From the NCBI RefSeq assembly GCF_013248995.1, contig NZ_JABRPK010000001.1, forward strand, positions 62,001 to 126,000: DNA of 64,000 bases. Reading direction: 5' to 3'. The DNA comes from Frigoribacterium sp. VKM Ac-2836. GTDB lineage: Bacteria > Actinomycetota > Actinomycetes > Actinomycetales > Microbacteriaceae. Position 1 is the first letter of the stretch; each line of letters begins with the position of its first letter. A model generated the notes under the pieces. The model saw only the letters and a list, made by a program, of their open reading frames with translations. It made no database searches and was not told where the DNA came from. A program made the position numbers and the translations under genes. Positions 19,146-26,981 of this stretch are shown piece by piece.

Positions 19146-20351
19146 ATGAACCGTTTCGTGAGCCCCGTCGTGCGCGGGTTCATCCGTCAGCGCAACCGCT
19201 GGTTCGACCGTCGCCTCGGGTTGCCCCGGCCCGAGGGCGTGGCCCGGACGCACGCGCCCGGCACGAGCCCCGATCGCGTCCTGCTGTTCGGCAGCGGACC
19301 CGCCGTCGGGTGGGGCGTCCGCAGTCACGACCTGGGGCTCGCCGGCCATCTCGCTCGCGCGGTCTCGCTCGCGACCGGCCGTGGAGTCGACGTCGACGTC
19401 GTGGCCGACCCGGCCATGCGAACCGCCGACGCCAGACGTGTGCTCGGAGATCGTGACCTCACCCGCTACGACACGGTCGTCCTGGTGACCGGCATCAACG
19501 ACGCCCTCGAGATGACGGACGTGACGAGGTGGCGACGCGCCTTCGTCGACCTGCTCGTTCACATCGAGACCGAGACCGGAGGGGCGAGCAGCCCCGTGCT
19601 CGTCACGGGCGTCCAGTCACCCAGCGAGGTGACGGTGTTCCGCATCGCCGGCGGGGGTCTCGTCGACCGACACGCGGCCGAACTGAACGCGGTGATCCGC
19701 GACGTCTGCTCGACGCATCCCCGCGTGCACGTGCTCATGCCGCCCTCGCCGCTCTCGGGCCACGACGACCGCGACCGGCTGATCGCCAAGTACGCCCGCT
19801 GGGGCGAGGCGCAGGCCGAGATGCTCGCGCCCATGCTCGACGCCCAGATGTCCGCCGGTGGAGGGGTGGCCCGTGCCCGCCGGCACGCACCGCAGGCCGA
19901 GGTGGACCGGGTCGAGGCGATCCGGTCGCTCGGCCTGCTCGACACCGATCCCGAGGAGCGTTTCGACGACATCGTCGAGCGAGCCCGGACCCTGCTCGGG
20001 GCGAGCGGAGCCGCGTTCTCGCTCGTCACGGCGGACCGGACCTGGAACAAGGCGCTCGTCGGGGGCGGTGACCGCGAGATGCCGGCCGCGCTCTCGTTCT
20101 GCGCCCACACGGTCGCCGGGGGCCAGCCGTTCATCGTCGAGGACGCCTGGGCCGACGAGCGGTTCGGCGTGGCGGCTCCGGCCCGGTTCTATGCGGGGTA
20201 CCCCGTCGAGAGCCCGGAGGGCGTCCGCATCGGTGCCCTGTGCGTCGCCGATCCCGAGCCGCGCACGGTCGAGAGCGTCGACCTCGTCATGCTGCGCGAG
20301 CTCGCCCTCAGCGTGCAGCGCGAGCTCGCGAAGCAGGTCGTCGCGCGGTGA
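19146..20351 (+). CDS. SGNH-hydrolase-like domain fused to C-terminal GAF domain
   Basis: 401 residues, ATG with GGAGGAAC upstream. Residues ~55-235 follow the SGNH fold: LLFGSGPAVGWGV (block I), LVTGINDALEM (GxND, block III) and SPLSGHDD near the end. The canonical GDS nucleophile motif is GSG, so the catalytic Ser is displaced or missing. Residues ~250-400 form a GAF domain of the type EAIRSLGLLDTDPEERFDDI with FCAHTVAGGQPF and GALCVADPEPR. It is the full-length paralogue of the gene at the left window edge. Function unknown; a cytosolic sensor is the simplest guess, since no signal peptide is present. Confidence 0.82.
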   Translation: MNRFVSPVVRGFIRQRNRWFDRRLGLPRPEGVARTHAPGTSPDRVLLFGSGPAVGWGVRSHDLGLAGHLARAVSLATGRGVDVDVVADPAMRTADARRVLGDRDLTRYDTVVLVTGINDALEMTDVTRWRRAFVDLLVHIETETGGASSPVLVTGVQSPSEVTVFRIAGGGLVDRHAAELNAVIRDVCSTHPRVHVLMPPSPLSGHDDRDRLIAKYARWGEAQAEMLAPMLDAQMSAGGGVARARRHAPQAEVDRVEAIRSLGLLDTDPEERFDDIVERARTLLGASGAAFSLVTADRTWNKALVGGGDREMPAALSFCAHTVAGGQPFIVEDAWADERFGVAAPARFYAGYPVESPEGVRIGALCVADPEPRTVESVDLVMLRELALSVQRELAKQVVAR

Positions 20352-20362
20352 CCCCCGCGGTG

Positions 20363-20368
20363 CAGAAT
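20363..20368 (+). promoter_or_regulatory. -10-like box for a leaderless transcript
   Basis: CAGAAT with an upstream TG, ending 6 nt before the ATG at 20375, which has no ribosome site. Confidence 0.4.
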
Positions 20369-20374
20369 CGACGG

Positions 20375-20704
20375 ATGAGCGCCGAACCCCTCGTCACGCC
20401 CGACGGCCGCTATCTCGTGGTTCGCGGACGCCTGTGGCGGCGGACCGATCCCGGTCTCGACGAGACGACCCGCGCCTCCTTGGTCCACGAACTGATGGAG
20501 GCGCGGCGCGCGAAGAAGACGGCGCGGGCCGCCGAGGACGCTGCCGCCGTCGAAGCCGCCCGGGCCCGGGTCGACGCGGCCAAGACCTCGCTCGGCGAAC
20601 GCGGGCCGGTGTGGTGGGACGACGACGCCCCCGACGAGACCCGCCGCATGGCACGGAACACGCGCTACGCCGAGTGGTTCGCGGGCGTCGAGTCCACGAG
20701 CTGA
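20375..20704 (+). CDS. Small conserved hypothetical protein
   Basis: 109 residues, soluble and charged. Recognisable conserved segments are DGRYLVVRGRLWRRTDPGLDE, LVHELMEARRAKK, and the C-terminal GERGPVWWDDDAPDETRRMAR. Homologues of this type occur in actinobacteria and rhizobia without known function. The ATG has no Shine-Dalgarno sequence but a -10-like CAGAAT 6 nt upstream. Two copies of the window-wide decamer, in opposite orientation, lie 17 nt apart in its coding sequence (20470-20506). A large hairpin follows the gene. Confidence 0.75.
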   Translation: MSAEPLVTPDGRYLVVRGRLWRRTDPGLDETTRASLVHELMEARRAKKTARAAEDAAAVEAARARVDAAKTSLGERGPVWWDDDAPDETRRMARNTRYAEWFAGVESTS

Positions 20705-20726
20705 CTAGTGCGCGATGCGATGCACC

Positions 20727-20790
20727 CCGCACCACGAAGTGGACGCCACACCACGAGAAAACGTGGTGCGGTGTCCACTTCGTGGTGCGG
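20727..20790. repeat. 29-bp-stem intergenic hairpin
   Basis: Arms 20727-20755 and 20762-20790 are complementary at 27 of 29 positions, with the 6-nt loop AGAAAA. It lies between convergent genes and may stop transcription from both sides, but lacks T tracts. The outer end carries CGTGGTGCGG, seen in other intergenic palindromes of the window. Confidence 0.85.
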
Positions 20791-20820
20791 TGGCGGGTTG
20801 GTTGCCCGCCGCGGCCCGGA

Positions 20821-21168
20821 CTAGCGGCCCTGGCGCTTCTTGAACGGCTTGGGCTGCCCCTTGACGGCGGGAGTGCGGCCCTTGCCCTTGGACGCCTTGG
20901 CCTTGCCGCCGGCCGGAGGGGGCGGCGGCGGCGTCGGGGTGGACGGACTCGCCAGTTCGTCCTCGGCGACGACGACGGCCGCCTGGCCGGCCTTGGTCAA
21001 GCGGTAGGGGGTGGCGTCGCGATCGAACAACTTGGCACCGAACTCGAGCTCGAGCGCCTCGATCGACGACTCGAGCTTCTGGCGTGAGATGCCGAGCTTG
21101 TCGGCCGCGACCGGGAAGTGCAGCACCTCGGCGGCGACGAGGAAGTGTCTCAGGTGACTCGTCTTCAC
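20821..21168 (-). CDS. LysR-type HTH domain without effector domain, basic tail
   Basis: 115 residues. The first ~65 match a LysR-family winged helix (TSHLRHFLVAAEVLHFPVAA, LEFGAKLFDRDATPYRLTKAG). The LysR co-inducer domain is absent; instead there is a Pro run and a Lys/Arg/Gly-rich tail (KAKASKGKGRTPAVKGQPK). The GTG start overlaps the stop of the diiron gene (GTGA), so it is made with that protein. It could be a truncated regulator or a DNA-binding accessory factor; neither is shown. Confidence 0.75.
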   Translation of the reverse strand: MKTSHLRHFLVAAEVLHFPVAADKLGISRQKLESSIEALELEFGAKLFDRDATPYRLTKAGQAAVVVAEDELASPSTPTPPPPPPAGGKAKASKGKGRTPAVKGQPKPFKKRQGR

Positions 21169-21992
21169 GCGGTGGCGACCGAACCGCCGGTGGGGGAGTC
21201 CGCCCGGATGCCCAGGCCGTCGAGCGCCTTCTGGAAGATCGTCAGACCGCTCATGCCGGGCAGGTTCGAGATGTTCTGGTCGAGCTTGACCGCGGCCTTG
21301 CGTCCTTCTTCGCCGCTCATCAGCTGCCCGAAGACGAACTTCACGTCGTCGACCTCCATGATCGAGGAGCCCACCGGCGCCCAGACCTTCGACAGCAGGA
21401 AGCGCGTCAGCTTCTGAGCCTTCTTGCTCGCCAGCAAGCGCTCGCGGGCCTGCGAGACGTAGAACGCCACGTGGCGGGCCTCTTGCTTGGCGATGCGCTT
21501 CAGCAACTCGGCGAGGACGGGGTCCTGCTCGAGCTCGGCCATGCGCTTGTACGCCGACACGGCCGAGTACTCGTTGGCCGCGCCCCACGACATGTGGACG
21601 GCGACGAAGTCCGAACCGACGATCTTGCCCAGCAGACCCTGCTTGACCGGGTCGAGACGCTCGCGCCAGCCCAGCTTGAGCCGGTTCGCCCGCAGCTGGT
21701 CGTAGTCGACCGTGATGCCGTGCACCTCGAGGATCGCGGCCAGGGCCTCGCCGTGCCAGAACTCTTCGCGGTTCCACATGGTCATGAAGGTGGTCATCTC
21801 GTTCTCTTTGTGAGAAGGAGTCGTGAGCAGGTCACGGGTGTAGCAGACCGTGTGGTACTCGACGTCGGCCATGTACCGCAGCGTCCGCAGCGAGTCGGCC
21901 GACAGGGGGTTCTTACGGAAGTGGTCGAGGTCGAGGTCGTCCCAGCTCAGTCGTTCGGAGGTCGCCGCGAACTTGTCGATGTCGAAGGCCAT
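21165..21992 (-). CDS. Ferritin-like diiron protein with complete metal-site motif
   Basis: 275 residues, helical. The carboxylate diiron pattern is complete: Glu45 (MADVEYHT), Glu77-x-x-His80 (REEFWHGEAL), Glu141 (GAANEYSAV) and Glu171-x-x-His174 (KQEARHVAF). This arrangement is shared by acyl-ACP desaturases, aldehyde-deformylating oxygenases and related oxidases. It is encoded between the acyl-CoA reductase-HAD fusion and the LysR-HTH gene, opposite the alkyl-DHAP synthase operon, so a lipid substrate is likely. Desaturation of an alkyl ether is a speculative possibility. The paralogue at 24326-25147 lacks key ligands. Confidence 0.78.
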   Translation of the reverse strand: MAFDIDKFAATSERLSWDDLDLDHFRKNPLSADSLRTLRYMADVEYHTVCYTRDLLTTPSHKENEMTTFMTMWNREEFWHGEALAAILEVHGITVDYDQLRANRLKLGWRERLDPVKQGLLGKIVGSDFVAVHMSWGAANEYSAVSAYKRMAELEQDPVLAELLKRIAKQEARHVAFYVSQARERLLASKKAQKLTRFLLSKVWAPVGSSIMEVDDVKFVFGQLMSGEEGRKAAVKLDQNISNLPGMSGLTIFQKALDGLGIRADSPTGGSVATA

Positions 21993-22013
21993 GTGATGTC
22001 AGGAGGCGCGGGC

Positions 22014-24329
22014 TCAGGCCCTGCCTCCGTCTCCTTTCGCTGTGGTGCCGCTGGTGCCGCTGCGCGTCCAATCCCGGATGCTCCATCTTCTTCGGAGCGC
22101 TTCGCGTGCCAGATTGCTGTCGGGGTTGACCGCGTTCGGATGGCCGACCATCTCGAGCCAGGCGAGGTCGGCGAACGAGTCACCATAACCGTACGACCCC
22201 GAGAGGTCGATGTCGTTCGCCTGGGCGTACTGGCGCAGCCATGCGCCGCGGGCCTCGTCGACCAGGGGAGGTTGCGCGAGGTAGCCGGTGTAGACCCCGT
22301 CGCGCTGGTGCATCGTGCTCGCGACGACCTCGTCGAACAGGTGCGCCAGGGGAGTCGTCAAGGTGTCGATCGACCCCGTGACGAGCACGGTGCGGTGCCC
22401 GGCGGCGCGGTGCTCGGCCAGGCGGGCGAGCGCGTCCGGGAGCGTGTGGCGGAGGACCGTGTCGGCGTAACCGCGTGAGCGGACCACACCCGAGAGACGG
22501 GCCACGGGCATCCCCTCGTACCGACGCGAGAAGGTGCGGATGAACTCGCCGCGGTCGCGGCCCTCGGCGCGCAGGTAGCGAGGCAGCGAGGTGAGCAGGC
22601 TGGCGACCTCGCCGGGCCAGGCGGCCTTGCGGAACCCGGCCGACCGCACCCAGAGATACTGCTCGACGATGTTGCTGTCGAGCACGGTGCCCTCGAGGTC
22701 GAACACGGCCACGACGTCGTCGCGCCGCGGCAGGGCCCGCGTGTCGGCGACGACGGCCGACGCGGCGGGTCGCACCGAGAACGCCCGGGTCATCGAGGTG
22801 ATGGACGGGAAGTGCACCTCTTGGAAGTAGGCCTCCCAGTCGACGTCGGTCACGTCGAAGCCGATGTCGGCGGGCGAACCCACGGGAAGCCCGGCGTGCA
22901 GGGCGCGGGTGCGGCGGTCGTCGAAGATGATCTCGGACTGGACGTAGTGGCGGTAGAGGTCGGTCAGGCTCTGCAACGACTCGAGGTCGGCCCGGCGGGT
23001 CTGCACCCCGGCCAGGGCCGTGCGGGTGCGGAGCGTGCTCGGCATGCGGGTCAGCACGGCCTCGCGGACGTCGTTGACGCGGTTGGCGGTGCGGATGGCG
23101 CCCTCGACCTTCCGCACGCCCGGGAACTTCCAGTGCGGGGCCTCGATCGACGAGTGCTCGTCGCGCGGCAAGGGGTTCGCCGTGAAGAACGCCTTGAGGT
23201 TCTCGAACATGCGCAGGATCGAGAACGGGTTGCTGCCCCCTGAGCTGGCGTGGAAGTACTGGGGGCTGCCGGCCTCGACCGGGTTCGCGGCGACGGCGAG
23301 GATGACGTTGACGACGTAGTCGACCGGGATCACGTCGAGCACGCTGTCGGGCACCCCGGGGAACTCGGGCAGCAGTCCGCGGGCGTACGACATGATCAGC
23401 GGGTCGGCGACCTTGAAGCCGTCGATCCACCCGGGGTAGGGGTGCCGGTGCGCGCTCTCGACGATCGCCGGTCGGACGATCGACAGGCGGTGCCCGGCGT
23501 CGGCCCAGAGCTCTTCGGCGGCGCGCTCGGCGAACGCCTTGGTCAGCGTGTAGACGTCCGTCCAGCCGAGTGTCTCGGCCCTGGTCCGCCCGTAGTCGAC
23601 GAGACGGGCCTTGACCCAGGCGACACGCGCCTCCTCGGCCGCCGCGGCGACGGCCTGCGGGCCGGTCTTGCCGTGCGCCGCACGACCCTGCGCGAGGAAG
23701 GTGCGCAGTGTCTCGGGCTGGCGGGAGGCGGCCTCGACCCGGGCACGGGCGTCGGCGGCCGCGGAGCGCTCGACCCGCCAGTCGACGGAGTGGGCCAGGG
23801 ACGCCTCGGGGAACACGCCCTTGCGGATGCCGCCGACGTAGGCCGTCGAGACGTGGACCACGTGCGGGTCGGTGCCGGTCTTCCGCAGGGCCTCGTACAG
23901 CCCGACCGCCCCGCCGACGTTGGTCTCGAAGGCCTGGTCGATCGGCGGGTCGAACGACACGGTCGACGCACTGTGGATCACGACGTCGAGGTCGCCGGGC
24001 AGGTCGGGCAGGTCGCCGAGTCCGCTCTCGATCACGCGGAGTCGCTCGGCGAGGGCCTTCTCGACACCGTCGGACCCCATGTCTTCGCGCCAGGACGAGA
24101 ACACGGGCTTCTTCAGCAGATGCCGCAGGCGACCCTCGGCCGAGGTGCCGGCCTTGGGGCGGATCAGCAGGGTGACCGTGGTGCCGGGGTGTGACGCGAG
24201 GAGGCGCTCGAGGATGGCCTGGCCGACGAAGCCCGTGCCGCCGGTCAGCAGGACGTGCGAGTCGCCCAGGTCGACCCGGGTGGCGCCGGGCGTGCGGTCG
24301 GGCAGGGCGAGGCCGGGGGCGGAGCTCAT
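22014..24329 (-). CDS. Fatty acyl-CoA reductase fused to HAD-IB phosphatase
   Basis: 771 residues. Residues ~25-400 form an extended-SDR reductase of the fatty acyl-CoA reductase (male-sterility) type: LLTGGTGFVGQAILERLL, FETNVGG, VSTAYVGG, and the active-site pair Tyr260-x-x-x-Lys264 (DVYTLTKAF). Residues ~537-750 form a HAD phosphatase: AVFDLEGTVLDSN with Asp544 as nucleophile but Glu546 where most members have Asp, VTGSIDTLTTPL, and the metal motif YGYGDSFADLAWL. The reductase should make fatty aldehyde or alcohol, needed for ether-bond formation. The ATG overlaps the upstream stop (TCATGA on the plus strand). Confidence 0.87.
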   Translation of the reverse strand: MSSAPGLALPDRTPGATRVDLGDSHVLLTGGTGFVGQAILERLLASHPGTTVTLLIRPKAGTSAEGRLRHLLKKPVFSSWREDMGSDGVEKALAERLRVIESGLGDLPDLPGDLDVVIHSASTVSFDPPIDQAFETNVGGAVGLYEALRKTGTDPHVVHVSTAYVGGIRKGVFPEASLAHSVDWRVERSAAADARARVEAASRQPETLRTFLAQGRAAHGKTGPQAVAAAAEEARVAWVKARLVDYGRTRAETLGWTDVYTLTKAFAERAAEELWADAGHRLSIVRPAIVESAHRHPYPGWIDGFKVADPLIMSYARGLLPEFPGVPDSVLDVIPVDYVVNVILAVAANPVEAGSPQYFHASSGGSNPFSILRMFENLKAFFTANPLPRDEHSSIEAPHWKFPGVRKVEGAIRTANRVNDVREAVLTRMPSTLRTRTALAGVQTRRADLESLQSLTDLYRHYVQSEIIFDDRRTRALHAGLPVGSPADIGFDVTDVDWEAYFQEVHFPSITSMTRAFSVRPAASAVVADTRALPRRDDVVAVFDLEGTVLDSNIVEQYLWVRSAGFRKAAWPGEVASLLTSLPRYLRAEGRDRGEFIRTFSRRYEGMPVARLSGVVRSRGYADTVLRHTLPDALARLAEHRAAGHRTVLVTGSIDTLTTPLAHLFDEVVASTMHQRDGVYTGYLAQPPLVDEARGAWLRQYAQANDIDLSGSYGYGDSFADLAWLEMVGHPNAVNPDSNLAREALRRRWSIRDWTRSGTSGTTAKGDGGRA

Positions 24330-25147
24330 GAGGTCAGCTTTCTGGTCACGACGGCCGCGACGGTGGCGTCCATGCCCGGCAGGTCGGCGACGAGTGCGCC
24401 CACGCGGTCGGCGCGCAGGTGACCGTCGGCCCCGCCGAACACGGTGACGTCGAAGAAGGTGCGTTCGGAGTCGGCACGCTCGACGGCGCCGACTGGCCAC
24501 ACGGCCGTCAGCAAGGAGGCGCGGGTCATCTTCACCGAGCGGCGCGAGTCGCGCAGGCGCCAGTCGGCCTCGCTCGCGAAGAAGCGTTCGTGGCGGGCCT
24601 TCACCACCCGGGCCCGGTCGATCACGGTGGTCAGCGTCGGGTGACCCCCCAGCTCGTCGAGCCGGTCGTATGCCTCTCGGAGCACCCATTCGTCGACGGC
24701 ACCCGTCGTCGTGTGGACGGCGACGATCGGGGACCCCACGGTGATGGCCTGGAGGGCACGCGTGATGGGGCCGCGACGCTCGACGGCCTCGGAGGCGGCG
24801 TGGCGCTTCGGGCCCTCGGGCACGTCGCGGTTGCGGGGCTCGCCGTGGGCCTCGAGGACGGCGTCGAGGGCGTCGGCCAACCAGAATTTCTCGAACGCCC
24901 AGGTGACGAGGAACGCGGTGACCCTCGTGTCTTTGTGGGTGGCCGTGACCAGCAGGTTGCGCAGGTTCTCCATCGTGGCGCTCTCGAGCCGACCGAGGTG
25001 GCGGACGAGGCGTAGGGCGTCGGGATCGAGGGGCGTGTCGGTGAATCCGGACAGGTCGAGGTCGGGACGCCAGTTGCCCTGGGCCGTCCTGGTGAACTCG
25101 CGGATGTCGAAGTCGAGGTCGGTGCGCGGGGAATCTCTGGTCGTCAT
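24326..25147 (-). CDS. Ferritin-like paralogue with degraded diiron site
   Basis: 273 residues, aligned by eye along its length with the diiron protein at 21165-21992 (shared HKD/HKE, LEAHG, GSPIVAVH/GSDFVAVH, KARH/EARH). Only part of the metal site remains: Glu55, Glu153 and His186 are kept, but the positions of Glu77, His80 and Glu171 hold Lys87, Leu90 and Lys183. It therefore probably cannot bind two irons. First gene of the leftward operon, translationally coupled to the acyl-CoA reductase-HAD gene. A structural partner of the active paralogue is one possibility. Confidence 0.75.
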   Translation of the reverse strand: MTTRDSPRTDLDFDIREFTRTAQGNWRPDLDLSGFTDTPLDPDALRLVRHLGRLESATMENLRNLLVTATHKDTRVTAFLVTWAFEKFWLADALDAVLEAHGEPRNRDVPEGPKRHAASEAVERRGPITRALQAITVGSPIVAVHTTTGAVDEWVLREAYDRLDELGGHPTLTTVIDRARVVKARHERFFASEADWRLRDSRRSVKMTRASLLTAVWPVGAVERADSERTFFDVTVFGGADGHLRADRVGALVADLPGMDATVAAVVTRKLTS

Positions 25148-25232
25148 GACAGGTGATCCTCCGGGGCAGAAGTGGACGAGGCGAGAAGGGCCTCGAACGG
25201 GTCTCGATGCGCGCAGTCTGCTCTCAGCACCG

Positions 25233-25238
25233 TATCGT
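25233..25238 (+). promoter_or_regulatory. -10 box of the SDR-acyltransferase-AGPS operon
   Basis: TATCGT ends 7 nt before the ATG at 25246. No ribosome site is present, suggesting leaderless mRNA. Confidence 0.5.
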
Positions 25239-25245
25239 AAGCGGC

Positions 25246-26025
25246 ATGGCTGTAGCGCTCGTCACCGGGGGCACGTCCGGCATCGGAGCCGAATTCGCCC
25301 GCCAACTCTCCATGCGCGGCTGGGACATCGTCCTGGTCGCTCGTGACCTCACCCGACTCGACGAGACGGCGACCGCGCTGCGCGCGCTCGGGCGTGACGT
25401 CGAGGTCGTCGCGGCCGACCTCGGCGACCGTCGCGACGTCGACCGGGTGGCGGAGCGGCTGGCCGATCCGACCCGTCCCGTCGACCTCCTGGTGAACAAT
25501 GCCGGTTTCGGCATGCACACCCCGCTGACCTCCCCCGACGTCGCCGCGCACGACCTCGCGTTCGAGGTCATGTGCCGAGCCGTCCTCGTGCTCTCGGGCG
25601 CCGCCGCCCGGTCGATGCGCGAGCGCGGGCACGGCCGGATCGTCAACGTGTCGAGTACCGCGGGCCTCATGGCCATGGGCAGCTACTCGGCCATCAAGGC
25701 GTGGGTGACCTCGTACAGCGAGGGCCTCTCGGTCGAGCTGAAGGGCACCGGCGTGGGCGTCACGGCCCTGCTGCCGGGCTGGGTGCGGACCGAGTTCCAT
25801 CAGCGCGCCGGCATAAAGTCGTCGTCGATACCCAACGCCCTGTGGCTCAGCGCCGAACAACTCGTCGTCGCGTGCCTGCGCGACGTCGACAAAGGCAAGG
25901 TGATCTCCATGCCCACGCTTCGGTACAAGGTGCTGATGGGATTGGTCCGGCATGCCCCGAAGGGTGCCGTCCGCGCCGTCTCGGGGGCGATCTCGTCGAG
26001 CCGCCGCAAGCCAGGGGGGCAGTGA
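25246..26025 (+). CDS. Short-chain dehydrogenase/reductase, candidate acyl/alkyl-DHAP reductase
   Basis: 259 residues of classical SDR type: NADP-binding VTGGTSGIGAEFARQL, NNAGFGMHTPL, catalytic Ser in VNVSSTAG, and the YSAIK active-site motif. The C-terminus is basic. In the eukaryotic ether-lipid pathway an SDR reduces the ketone of alkyl-DHAP; this gene sits directly before an acyltransferase and an alkyl-DHAP synthase and overlaps the next start region, so the same role is proposed. Alternative: a general SDR for another lipid ketone. The start is ATG 25246 with a -10 box 7 nt upstream. Confidence 0.8.
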   Translation: MAVALVTGGTSGIGAEFARQLSMRGWDIVLVARDLTRLDETATALRALGRDVEVVAADLGDRRDVDRVAERLADPTRPVDLLVNNAGFGMHTPLTSPDVAAHDLAFEVMCRAVLVLSGAAARSMRERGHGRIVNVSSTAGLMAMGSYSAIKAWVTSYSEGLSVELKGTGVGVTALLPGWVRTEFHQRAGIKSSSIPNALWLSAEQLVVACLRDVDKGKVISMPTLRYKVLMGLVRHAPKGAVRAVSGAISSSRRKPGGQ

Positions 26026-26027
26026 GC

Positions 26028-26981
26028 GTGCGAAACGATCGTGACGGGCGCCGCGAGCACGCACGCCTCGACGCCGTGGCCCAGCGGGTGGACGACGTCA
26101 GGGCCGACGTGGCGCAGCGCGCGGGCGACGTGGCCCAGCGCGCCGGCGGCGTGGCGAGCGACGTCCGCGACCGGTTCAGTTCGCGTCGGCACGCCATGGC
26201 GCGCTACGTCGCCCAGCGCATGGTCCTGAAACCGACGATCTGGTCGATCACCGACGTGACCGTCATCGACCGTGACCGCGTCGAGGGCCTGACCGGCGGA
26301 TTCATCGTCGTCGCGAACCACTCGAGCCACCTGGACGCCCCGCTCATCCTGGGAGCACTGCCCCGCAAGCTGGCCCGCTACCTCGCCACCGGCGCCGCGG
26401 CCGACTACTTCTTCGACGTGCCCTGGCGTCGTCAGCTGACCGAACTGTTCTTCAACGCCTTCCCGGTGCAGCGGGGCTCGGGGACGCCGGCGTCCGCGGC
26501 CGACGCGGCCCGCGCCTCCTCGTCCGGTGCGTCGGCGGGGTCGACGCCGCAGAGTTCGGCCCGTCGGCGGGCCGCGGCCAAGGCGGCCGCCCGAGGCCGC
26601 CAGGGACAGCCCACCGTCAGTGCGCGATCGCTGTTGCAGCGCGGCTACCCGGTGCTGGTGTTCCCCGAGGGGACCCGTTCGAAGGACGGCGCGGTCGCCG
26701 CGTTCAAGCCCGGTGCCGCCGCCCTCGCCTCGGCCTGCGGCGTACCGGTGGTCCCGCTCGCCCTGATCGGTGCCAACATCGCCCAGCCCCGGGGTCGCAG
26801 TTGGCCTCGACCCGGTCGACTGCCCGTCGGGGTCGCGTTCGGCGACCCGATGCGGCCCCACGACGGCGAGTCCGTCACCGACTTCTCGACGCGCGTGCGC
26901 ACCGAGATCCTGCGTCTGAAGGACGCCAACACCGCCCGCATCCTGGGCCCGTCAGACCCGCTCGAAGGAGAACGCCCGTGA
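26028..26981 (+). CDS. PlsC-type acyltransferase, candidate DHAP acyltransferase
   Basis: About 317 residues from GTG 26028 (GTG 26022 is possible). The acyltransferase motifs are clear: NHSSHLDAPL (HX4D), the middle AFPVQR segment, VFPEGTRS, and VPVVPLALIG. The N-terminus is a repetitive helical stretch (VDDVRADVAQRAGDVAQRAG). Between motifs lies an unusual Ala/Ser/Arg-rich insert of ~45 residues carrying a copy of the window-wide decamer. The enzyme should acylate a glycerol- or DHAP-type acceptor at the membrane; the neighbouring alkyl-DHAP synthase makes DHAP the preferred guess. Its stop overlaps the next start (GTGA). Confidence 0.82.
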   Translation: MRNDRDGRREHARLDAVAQRVDDVRADVAQRAGDVAQRAGGVASDVRDRFSSRRHAMARYVAQRMVLKPTIWSITDVTVIDRDRVEGLTGGFIVVANHSSHLDAPLILGALPRKLARYLATGAAADYFFDVPWRRQLTELFFNAFPVQRGSGTPASAADAARASSSGASAGSTPQSSARRRAAAKAAARGRQGQPTVSARSLLQRGYPVLVFPEGTRSKDGAVAAFKPGAAALASACGVPVVPLALIGANIAQPRGRSWPRPGRLPVGVAFGDPMRPHDGESVTDFSTRVRTEILRLKDANTARILGPSDPLEGERP

